Source of the DNA: JACQCE01 sp041484905
GTDB lineage: Bacteria > Nitrospirota > Nitrospiria > JACQCE01
Direction: 5' to 3'
Length of the DNA: 7,412 bases
Assembly: GCA_041484905.1 (NCBI GenBank)
Contig: JBGPIL010000107.1
Location: 1 to 7,412 of the forward strand
The number at the start of each line of letters is the position of its first letter. The stretch's first letter is position 1. Shown here in pieces: positions 1 to 5,724 of the stretch. The notes under the pieces were generated by a model. The model saw only the letters and a list, made by a program, of their open reading frames with translations, was not told the DNA's origin and made no database searches. The position numbers and the translations under genes are program-made.

Positions 1-1
1 C

Positions 2-1816
2 TTCGCCGTCGGTTTACTCACCGCGCTGCTGGGGGCGGGCATGATGCTCACGCAGAATGACATCAAAAAAACGCTGGGCTACTCCACCATCGGCCAGATG
101 GGCTACATGATCATGGAGTGCGGGCTGGGCGCCTTCGCCCTGGCGGTCTTTCATCTGATCGCCCACGGCCTCTTCAAAGCCACGATCTTTCTCAACTGCG
201 GCAACGTGATCCACCTGGCCCGGCAGGAGCCGAGACGTCCCGAGGCTCATCAGATGACCGGGGCCGCCGTCGCCGCCGCTGATGATGAAGGGCGCGAATT
301 CTCGACCGTGACCTGGCTCACCGGCTTCGTCACCACACTGATCCTGCCGCTGATCATCCTGCTGGCCGCCCACGGCGTCCTCAACCTCTCCCTGCGCAAT
401 TCGCAGGGCGTCGTCATCTTCCTCTTCTTCAGTTGGGTCACCTCCTCACAAGCCATTCTCACACTCTATCGCGTCCGCGCGGTCGCCTCCCGAAAAGTGG
501 CGGCGCTCATGCTCCTGACGCTGGTCGTGGTGGTCATGACCTATCTACTCGCGGCCGAGGCTTTTACCTACTTTCTCTATCCGGCGCCGGGCGAAGCGGC
601 GTTCTATTTCGACGCCGCCGCCCTGCCGGCCTGGCTGTTCGACGGGATCGTGGCGGCGACCGCCCTCTTCGTCATCGGCGGCTGGGTCATACTCTATGCC
701 AAAAGCCACGGCCGGACCATTGCGCTGCCCGGTCCACTCTCGAACCGGCTCGACCGGCTCGGGGTGCGGCTCTATCTGTTTCTGATCAACCGCCTCTATC
801 TCGACGCGGCGGCCCGCTCGCTCGACCGCCTGGTCATGGGCGCGGCCCGCCGGCTCGATCAAAGCCGCCTGTTTCTGATCGTCGCCGGAGCGGCCGCGCT
901 GGTGCCGCTGCTGTCGGCGGCCGAGGTGGCGAGCCCGCTGCCGGCCGGGGAGCTCGCCCTCCTATTCATCGCGGCGCTGACCGTGCCGCTCTTTCCATTT
1001 CACGGTCTCTATGTCGCCGCCCTGACACGGCTCTCCGGCTATTGGGCCGGCTACCTGCCGATCGGCCTGGCCGTGCTGCTGCCGGCCGCGGGACTCTACA
1101 TACTGCCGTACCTGCTCCCCCGTCTGCCGCCGGAGCTGTGGCGCAGCGTCGGCACGCTCGCGCTCATCGGCATGCTGTACGGCTCGCTCAAAGCGCTCGC
1201 GCAGTTCAGAGTCAGACGGCTGATCGCCTATGCCGGCCTCGCGTTCTATGCCATCTTCTGGTGGCATCTGGCCGTCACCGGCGGCGACATCCCCCAGGCG
1301 ATCGTCTATGTCCGCGCGGTGATCCTCGTCACCGGCGGCCTGCTCCTCGCCTGGCATACGGTGCAGGCGCGGTACGGCAATCTCGACATGGACCGGATTG
1401 GCGGGCTCGCCCGCACGATGCCTCGTTTTGCGCTGCTCCTCTCCCTGCTCGTCATGGCGGGTGTTGGATTACCCCCCTTCGGCCTCTTCTTTGGTTTCAT
1501 CGGCCTGCTGCTCCATTCCGGGCTCTCCGCCCTCTCCGTCGACCTGCTGATCGTGTTGATGACGTGGTTCGGCGCGTCATTCTATCTGTTCAAGTTGCTG
1601 CAGCGGCTGCTGTTCGGCCCGCCCCGTACGGATTTGATCTACGACGATCTCGGCGGGATCGAAATCGCCTCGATCGTCCTGGTCCTCGCAGTCTTGATCG
1701 GCGTAGGGATCGGGGGCATGGGCGGAGTCATGCCTGGTCTGGCCTTCTCCAGCCCGGCCGATGCCGAAACGCTCACACACCTCACGCGCACCGCGATGCG
1801 ACTCCTCACGCCATGA
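2..1816 (+). CDS. dabB: DabB-like NDH-1 (NuoL-type) membrane subunit of a DIC transporter, 5'-partial, with a fused NuoM-like C-terminal module
   Basis: This is the membrane, proton- or sodium-conducting partner of the DabA protein encoded next. The frame is open from base 2, so the start lies outside; 604 codons are visible. The visible part begins in the antiporter fold of NuoL/MrpA-type subunits. It has a DIKK loop motif (59-70) and an H-x3-H-x3-K helix (His 152-154, His 164-166, Lys 176-178) that matches NuoL H334/H338/K342. About 280 residues are therefore probably missing, for a total near 885 aa. Four more hydrophobic helices and an amphipathic NuoL-like C-terminal segment (731-862) follow. 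The chain then continues into roughly nine helices resembling NuoM TM6-14: PFHG at 995-1006, RLIAY at 1217-1231, GLP at 1466-1474. Usual DabB proteins are about 500-600 aa, so the extension is unusual. Without the adjacent dabA it would be called NuoL/NuoM. The family assignment is firm; the DIC role is inferred from context. Confidence 0.85.
   Translation, partial: FAVGLLTALLGAGMMLTQNDIKKTLGYSTIGQMGYMIMECGLGAFALAVFHLIAHGLFKATIFLNCGNVIHLARQEPRRPEAHQMTGAAVAAADDEGREFSTVTWLTGFVTTLILPLIILLAAHGVLNLSLRNSQGVVIFLFFSWVTSSQAILTLYRVRAVASRKVAALMLLTLVVVVMTYLLAAEAFTYFLYPAPGEAAFYFDAAALPAWLFDGIVAATALFVIGGWVILYAKSHGRTIALPGPLSNRLDRLGVRLYLFLINRLYLDAAARSLDRLVMGAARRLDQSRLFLIVAGAAALVPLLSAAEVASPLPAGELALLFIAALTVPLFPFHGLYVAALTRLSGYWAGYLPIGLAVLLPAAGLYILPYLLPRLPPELWRSVGTLALIGMLYGSLKALAQFRVRRLIAYAGLAFYAIFWWHLAVTGGDIPQAIVYVRAVILVTGGLLLAWHTVQARYGNLDMDRIGGLARTMPRFALLLSLLVMAGVGLPPFGLFFGFIGLLLHSGLSALSVDLLIVLMTWFGASFYLFKLLQRLLFGPPRTDLIYDDLGGIEIASIVLVLAVLIGVGIGGMGGVMPGLAFSSPADAETLTHLTRTAMRLLTP
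1813..1816 (+). promoter_or_regulatory. ATGA start/stop overlap coupling dabB to dabA
   Basis: The dabA ATG (1813-1815) overlaps the dabB TGA (1814-1816). There is no purine-rich Shine-Dalgarno sequence in the preceding 20 bases, so dabA translation probably depends on termination-reinitiation by ribosomes finishing dabB. This is typical for two subunits of one complex made in fixed ratio. It also supports 1813 as the dabA start, although the frame is open far upstream and an in-frame ATG at 1894 exists. Confidence 0.7.
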
Positions 1817-4800
1817 CGCCATCCATCCCGACATCGACTGTGCCATCGGCCCCGCCGCCGCAGGAGACCGGCCGGCATTTCGACACCAGCCGGATGCATC
1901 TGCGCGGCCTGATCCTCGTCGCAAGCGAGATCGTCGCCACCAACTGGCCCATGCGCACGTTCGTCCACCACAACCCGCTGCACGGGCTGGAAGATCTGCA
2001 TTTCAACGACGCCGTCCGGCGCGCCCGTAAATTATTGGGAGGCCATGGGTATCTCTCCAACGCCGCCTATCGGGACTATCTTCGGAGCGGCCGGATCCAT
2101 CCGGCCCACCTCGACGCCGCGCTGGCGCCGCTCAACCAGGACAAGCGCGCGACGTGGGGCGCGCGCACGGTGACGCACGCCGAGGTGTTGCGCGCCCACC
2201 TGCTCCACGGGATGACCGCGCCTGCTGAAGACACGCTTGAGGCCGTGATCGCCCGCCATCCCGACCGCGCCCGCATCCGGGCGCTGGCCGGCCATCTGGC
2301 CCCCGCGATGACGCCGCCGCACCTCCGCGAGCAGATGACGGCCGCCATCGTCGACGAACAAGCCACGCTCGGCCGGAGCTCGACACTCGCCGCCTGGTGC
2401 GACCGTTTGCTCGGCGCCGATCTGACCGAGCGGATCGACCGGGAGATGGTCAAGTGGTGCGAGGCGTTTCTCGACGAAGGGCACGCCGCCTGGCCGATGC
2501 CCGGACGGGAGCGGGGCTTCTTCGGCGCCTGGCAGTGGCTCGCCGCGCAGGAACGCTCCCCCTGCGGGATCGTCGGCAACCGGCAAAAAATCGCCGCCCT
2601 GCCCGAACGCCCCGACGATGCCCTGCTCGACAGTCTCGACGCGCTCGGCATTCCCCCGGAAGCATGGCAGGACTATTTGTCGCACCATCTCGCGGCCCTG
2701 CCCGGCTGGGCGGGCTTCATCAAATGGCGCTCGGACCAATCCGACTATGAGTGGCAGCAGGCCCATCCCATCGACCTCCTGCAATACCTGGCCGTGCGCG
2801 TCTGGTACGAACGGGAGCTGGTCCATGCCGCGTGCAGGGACTCGCTTGGGATTGACGGCCATCTCGGATCGATCCTCACCGGCATGGAGAACCACCCGCA
2901 TCATTATTATCTATTGCGGGAGCGCGGCGCCGGTCATCTGCCCTCGGCGTACGCCTCCGAGATCGATCGGCTCCGCCATACCACACGCCCCACGGCCGAT
3001 CGATACCAACAACTGACCGAGCGGTACGCGGCAACATTCGGCCCGCGCCACGAACAGACCGCGCGACTCGCGGCGGCCTGGTGTGTGCTGACGCTGGCCC
3101 GCGCACTCGAGATCGACCCGGCATCGCTCCTGCAAACCCCGCCGGACGAGCTGCGGCTGGTGCTCGACTGGCTGGACGGCTTCCCCGAATCGGAGCACGG
3201 CCCCGTCTGGTTGAACGCGTTCGAAACAGGATATCGGGAGCGATTAATCCAAACGCTCGCAGGGGCGCAGCGCGCTGCGCCCATACATGACGTATCCGCC
3301 GGAGAAATCACATCCCGCCACCAGGCCCAGGCGGTCTTTTGCATCGACATCCGGTCCGAATCGTTCCGCCGCCACCTGGAGGCCACCGGCGATTACGACA
3401 CCTACGGCTTCGCCGGCTTCTTCAGCGTCTTCATCCGCTACCGGGCGCTGGGCAGTCATCACGACACTGATCAATTCCCCGTGATTATGAAAGCCAAGAA
3501 CAGCGTCCGCGAAGTGGTCCGCACGTATCACAGCCGGCTCCTCTCCCGGCACGAGGCCGGCTCCAACCTGCTCCACGCGGGCCACGCGCTCCTGCACGAT
3601 CTGAAAGAAAACGTCGTCACGCCCTATGTCGCCGTCGAATCGCTCGGCTGGTTTTACAGTCTGCCGTTTATCGGCAAGACGGTCTTCACCGCCTGGTATC
3701 AGGCGTGGGCCACCCGCTTACGCAGGGTCTTCGTGCCGAAGGTCGCCACCACCGTGACGGTGGACAAACTGACGCGCGACGACGTCAACGAAATGCTGGC
3801 CGCCGAGCAGCGGTCGATCATCCGCCGGGCGCTCGAAGAGCAGTTTGGTGATCGCCATCTGAATCTGTCGCTCGAACGGCTGGAGTTTCTGCGCAAAAAA
3901 GCGCTCGACGAACCGATGGCGGACCGCCATCCGCCGAAGGGCTCACTGACCTTGGAAGAAGAAACCGCCTTCATCGCCGGCCTGCGCGCGGACTACCGGA
4001 TCAACCAGGGCGACGCCTTCGCCCGGATGGAGCGGATCACGCGAATCGGCTTCACGCTGGCCGAACAGCTCTTCACCGTGGAGACAGCCCTGCGGATGAT
4101 GGGGCTGACCAAAAATTTCGCCCGGCTGGTCCTGCTCTGCGGCCACGGCAGCACGTCGGAGAACAACCCTTTTGAAGCTGCGCTCGACTGCGGCGCCTGC
4201 GGCGGCAATGCCGGCAAGCCGAACGCCCGCGTCCTCGCGGCCATGGCCAACAAACCGCTCGTGCGCGCCGAGCTGGCTAAAAACGGCCTCGTCATTCCGC
4301 AGGACACCTACTTTCTCGCCGGACAGCATGACACCACCACCGACCAGGTGGAGCTGTTCGATCTGGAGGAGATCCCGCACACGCATCTCAAAGACCTGCT
4401 GCGCCTGGTTCGGGACCTTGAAGAGGCCGGCCGCCGGAACAGCCGGGAGCGTTGCCGCCGCTTTCCGGAAATCGCCGCCGATCTGTCACGCACCAAAGCG
4501 GCGAGGGAAACGCTCCGGCGCGGCGGCGACTGGAGCCAGGTCCGGCCCGAATGGGGCCTGTCGGGCAACAGCGCCTTTCTCATCGGCCGGCGCGAGCTGA
4601 CCCGCGGATTGGATTTGGACGGGCGGGTGTTCTTGCACTCGTACGATTACCGGGAGGATGTGACCGGACGCTTGTTGGAAATTGTGATGACCGGCCCGCA
4701 GGTTGTCGGCCAGTGGATCAACATGGAGCATTACTTCTCCACCGTCGATCCGGACGTCTACGGCAGCGGCAGCAAAATCTATCACAACGTCGTCGGGCGG

Positions 4801-5115
4801 CTGGGCGTCATGGCCGGCCCGCAAAGCGACCTGCGCACGGGGCTGGCCCGGCAGGCGGTCATGGATGGCGAGCGGCCCTATCATGAACCGATGCGGCTGC
4901 TCACGATCATCGAAGCGCCGCGGGAGCGGATCACCGGAATCATCCGGCGCCACCGGCCGTTGCAGCATCTCTATCACAGCGAATGGGTCCGCCTGGTCGC
5001 GTTGGACCCCGAAGAGCAGATCTTCTATGACTATCATCCCATCAAGGGATGGATGCCTTTCCCTTCAGACAGTGGTACTAACATCGGACATCACGTCTCG
5101 CTTCACTCGACGTAA
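1813..5115 (+). CDS. dabA: DabA: DUF2309/UPF0753 zinc-binding, beta-carbonic-anhydrase-like subunit of a DIC transporter (long form)
   Basis: The protein is 1,100 aa. DabA is the cytoplasmic, membrane-associated partner of DabB. In Halothiobacillus DabA, zinc is held by C351, D353, H524 and C539. The equivalents here are C510 and D512 in a CIDIR motif (R514 as the Asp-Arg dyad partner), H778 in LLCGHGS, and C793 in LDCGACGG, with the same 15-residue H-to-C spacing. Other family landmarks are HHNPLHGLE (52-60), RPEWGL (911-916), QWIN (967-970) and YGSGSK (983-988). No membrane helix or signal peptide is seen. The protein is longer than the roughly 830 aa of the Halothiobacillus protein: the N-terminal part is larger, and the C510-H778 gap is 268 residues against 173. 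The gap includes a charged helical stretch (about 651-700). The start at 1813 is chosen from the ATGA overlap; ATG 1894 (M28) is the alternative. All zinc ligands are intact, so the protein is probably functional. Proposed role: unidirectional CO2 hydration driven by DabB ion flow. Confidence 0.93.
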   Translation: MTPSIPTSTVPSAPPPQETGRHFDTSRMHLRGLILVASEIVATNWPMRTFVHHNPLHGLEDLHFNDAVRRARKLLGGHGYLSNAAYRDYLRSGRIHPAHLDAALAPLNQDKRATWGARTVTHAEVLRAHLLHGMTAPAEDTLEAVIARHPDRARIRALAGHLAPAMTPPHLREQMTAAIVDEQATLGRSSTLAAWCDRLLGADLTERIDREMVKWCEAFLDEGHAAWPMPGRERGFFGAWQWLAAQERSPCGIVGNRQKIAALPERPDDALLDSLDALGIPPEAWQDYLSHHLAALPGWAGFIKWRSDQSDYEWQQAHPIDLLQYLAVRVWYERELVHAACRDSLGIDGHLGSILTGMENHPHHYYLLRERGAGHLPSAYASEIDRLRHTTRPTADRYQQLTERYAATFGPRHEQTARLAAAWCVLTLARALEIDPASLLQTPPDELRLVLDWLDGFPESEHGPVWLNAFETGYRERLIQTLAGAQRAAPIHDVSAGEITSRHQAQAVFCIDIRSESFRRHLEATGDYDTYGFAGFFSVFIRYRALGSHHDTDQFPVIMKAKNSVREVVRTYHSRLLSRHEAGSNLLHAGHALLHDLKENVVTPYVAVESLGWFYSLPFIGKTVFTAWYQAWATRLRRVFVPKVATTVTVDKLTRDDVNEMLAAEQRSIIRRALEEQFGDRHLNLSLERLEFLRKKALDEPMADRHPPKGSLTLEEETAFIAGLRADYRINQGDAFARMERITRIGFTLAEQLFTVETALRMMGLTKNFARLVLLCGHGSTSENNPFEAALDCGACGGNAGKPNARVLAAMANKPLVRAELAKNGLVIPQDTYFLAGQHDTTTDQVELFDLEEIPHTHLKDLLRLVRDLEEAGRRNSRERCRRFPEIAADLSRTKAARETLRRGGDWSQVRPEWGLSGNSAFLIGRRELTRGLDLDGRVFLHSYDYREDVTGRLLEIVMTGPQVVGQWINMEHYFSTVDPDVYGSGSKIYHNVVGRLGVMAGPQSDLRTGLARQAVMDGERPYHEPMRLLTIIEAPRERITGIIRRHRPLQHLYHSEWVRLVALDPEEQIFYDYHPIKGWMPFPSDSGTNIGHHVSLHST
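3263..3282. repeat. Perfect 20-bp GC-rich palindrome inside dabA
   Basis: The two 10-base halves, GGGCGCAGCG and CGCTGCGCCC, are exact reverse complements. The site lies in a variable stretch of DabA (about residues 484-490, protein GAQRAAP), just ahead of the CIDIR zinc motif. It could form an mRNA hairpin or simply reflect codon choice in GC-rich DNA. No function is supported. Confidence 0.6.
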
Positions 5116-5120
5116 AGGAG
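5114..5120 (+). promoter_or_regulatory. Strong Shine-Dalgarno AAAGGAG for the PII-like gene
   Basis: AAAGGAG lies 6 bases before the ATG at 5127 and overlaps the TAA of dabA (5113-5115). It decides the start of the PII-like gene in favour of M1 (5127) over M9 (5151), which has no comparable site. It is the only clear Shine-Dalgarno in the window, so the small soluble protein may be made at a higher rate than the coupled membrane complex. Confidence 0.85.
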
Positions 5121-5126
5121 CTCTCC

Positions 5127-5471
5127 ATGACCGGCCTGACCCTGCATCCCATGAAAGAAATCCGAATCATCATCCAGGGCGAACATGTGAAGTTCGCCAC
5201 CGACCTGCTGGACGCGATCAAAGCCACCGGCTACACGATCATCCATAACATTTCGGGCAAGGGGCATCACGGCTTTCACACCGCCCACCCGATGTTCAAC
5301 GACATGGACAGTCTGGTGATGCTGATGACCGTCGTACCGCAGGAGAAGGTCGAACCGATCCTCGCCGGCCTCAAGCCCGTCTTCGACCGCTACACCGGCG
5401 TCATGTTCGTCTCCGACGTCGCCGTCAGCCGGGGAGACTATTTCTCGGGGAAACAGGAAGGGCCAGCTTAA
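5127..5471 (+). CDS. PII-like signalling protein linked to the DAB transporter
   Basis: This 114-aa protein has the size and pattern of PII/PII-like proteins: a beta strand EIRIIIQGEH (11-20), an amphipathic helix (22-34), a second strand and T-loop (about 36-61), a strand LVMLMTVV (63-70), a helix EKVEPILAGLKPVF (73-86) and a final strand GVMFVSDV (91-98). The ending YTGVMFVSDVAVSR resembles the GKIFVSDVEQVIRI tail of GlnB, but the canonical uridylylated T-loop tyrosine motif and the glycine-rich B-loop are missing. This is therefore a divergent PII-like member rather than GlnB/GlnK. The T-loop is rich in His (H47, H48, H51, H54). Position 11 bases after dabA, with its own ribosome site, suggests co-transcription. 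Related PII-like proteins (CPII, SbtB) regulate bicarbonate transport or bind bicarbonate and adenine nucleotides. A similar sensor or gate role for DabAB is inferred, not shown. Confidence 0.85.
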   Translation: MTGLTLHPMKEIRIIIQGEHVKFATDLLDAIKATGYTIIHNISGKGHHGFHTAHPMFNDMDSLVMLMTVVPQEKVEPILAGLKPVFDRYTGVMFVSDVAVSRGDYFSGKQEGPA

Positions 5472-5491
5472 GCTGGCCCTTCACCTGTTTC
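5450..5491. terminator. Long hairpin at the end of the dab operon, with the PII-like stop codon in its loop
   Basis: Bases 5458-5481 form a perfect 24-base palindrome (AAGGGCCAGCTT then AAGCTGGCCCTT). After a 2-base CA bulge (5482-5483) pairing resumes: GAAACAGG (5450-5457) with CCTGTTTC (5484-5491). The TAA stop (5469-5471) falls in the TTAA loop. The stem is long and stable, but no run of five or more T follows directly. It may be a weak intrinsic terminator, a bidirectional one, or a 3'-end stabiliser working with Rho. Confidence 0.55.
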
Positions 5492-5494
5492 GCT

Positions 5495-5522
5495 CCATTT
5501 TCCATTCTCCACTCTCCATTCT
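5495..5522 (+). repeat. Heptanucleotide tandem repeat, block 1 (about 4 units of CCATTCT)
   Basis: Four consecutive 7-base units are CCATTTT (5495), CCATTCT (5502), CCACTCT (5509) and CCATTCT (5516). Each differs from CCATTCT by at most one base. The periodicity then decays into irregular pyrimidine-rich sequence up to about 5573. Confidence 0.75.
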
Positions 5523-5573
5523 CGCTCTACTCTCTGTCCTTGCCCTTCATTCGTTACTGCCTTCGCTCTTCAT

Positions 5574-5628
5574 TCGAAAATCGAAAATCGTCAATCGAAA
5601 ATTCCCCCATTCGACATTCGACATTGCC
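5574..5628 (+). repeat. Heptanucleotide tandem repeat, block 2 (TCGAAAA and ATTCGAC units)
   Basis: Seven-base phase is kept through TCGAAAA (5574), TCGAAAA (5581), TCGTCAA (5588), TCGAAAA (5595), TTCCCCC (5602), ATTCGAC (5609) and ATTCGAC (5616), followed by the start of ATTGCCT (5623). This A-rich block is flanked by two pyrimidine blocks and interrupts their strand bias. The unit sequence changes along the array while the 7-base step does not. Confidence 0.75.
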
Positions 5629-5629
5629 T

Positions 5630-5671
5630 TTACTCTCCACTCTCTACTCTCTACTTTCCATTCTCCGCCCT
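5630..5671 (+). repeat. Heptanucleotide tandem repeat, block 3 (about 6 units of CYAYTCT)
   Basis: Units are TTACTCT (5630), CCACTCT (5637), CTACTCT (5644), CTACTTT (5651), CCATTCT (5658) and CCGCCCT (5665). They are in the same 7-base phase as block 2. CCATTCTCC occurs in both block 1 (5502-5510) and block 3 (5658-5666), so the two pyrimidine blocks share a unit family. Confidence 0.75.
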
Positions 5672-5715
5672 TGTTTTTCTCCCTATTCCTTTTCCTATAG
5701 TCATTTCGTTATAGT
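5671..5715 (+). promoter_or_regulatory. Weak candidate promoter for ettA
   Basis: Two identical TATAGT hexamers (5696-5701 and 5710-5715) could serve as -10 elements. TTGTTT (5671-5676) is a possible -35 for the first, with a long 19-base spacer; no good -35 is seen for the second. If the second -10 is used, transcription would begin only a few bases before the ATG at 5725. That would fit the absence of a Shine-Dalgarno. The call rests on short matches in AT-richer DNA. Confidence 0.25.
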
Positions 5716-5724
5716 GTCCATCCC

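Larger units (their letters stand above)
5491..5690 (+). terminator. Candidate Rho-utilisation tract: C-rich, G-poor, pyrimidine-dominated intergenic DNA
   Basis: Over 5491-5724 the + strand holds 84 C, 20 G, 91 T and 39 A (75% pyrimidine). In 5491-5570 only 14 of 80 bases are purines, and in 5631-5690 only 8 of 60. The transcript would be rich in YC dinucleotides and almost unstructured, the known signature of a Rho loading site. It sits directly after the operon-end hairpin and before the ettA start. The Rho role is inference; the composition is counted directly. Confidence 0.35.

Noticed and set aside
433..1812. An in-frame upstream extension of dabA of 460 codons, fully overlapping dabB in another frame
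   Set aside because: The extension reads as Arg/Pro/Ala/His-rich, shifted-frame GC-rich sequence with no recognisable fold, while dabB in the overlapping frame has clear homology. Recognisable DabA sequence begins only after 1813, where an ATGA overlap gives a natural start.
2..1816. The first gene as an ordinary complex I subunit (nuoL or nuoM)
   Set aside because: No other nuo gene is next to it, the downstream partner is dabA with an ATGA overlap, and the chain combines NuoL-like and NuoM-like parts. A DAB role fits better, although the family signal itself is NDH-1.
2032..2904. A 290-codon open frame on the - strand opposite dabA
   Set aside because: It mirrors the codon pattern of dabA, has no recognisable domain and no ribosome site, and is one of many antisense open frames expected in GC-rich DNA.
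5127..5150. The later ATG at 5151 as the start of the PII-like gene
   Set aside because: The AAAGGAG at 5114-5120 is ideally spaced for 5127, and no ribosome site precedes 5151. The shorter start would still keep the domain intact, so it cannot be excluded by homology alone.
5495..5671. A CRISPR array
   Set aside because: The repeat period is 7 bases with no spacers of 25-45 bases, no repeat of 24-37 bases, and no cas genes.
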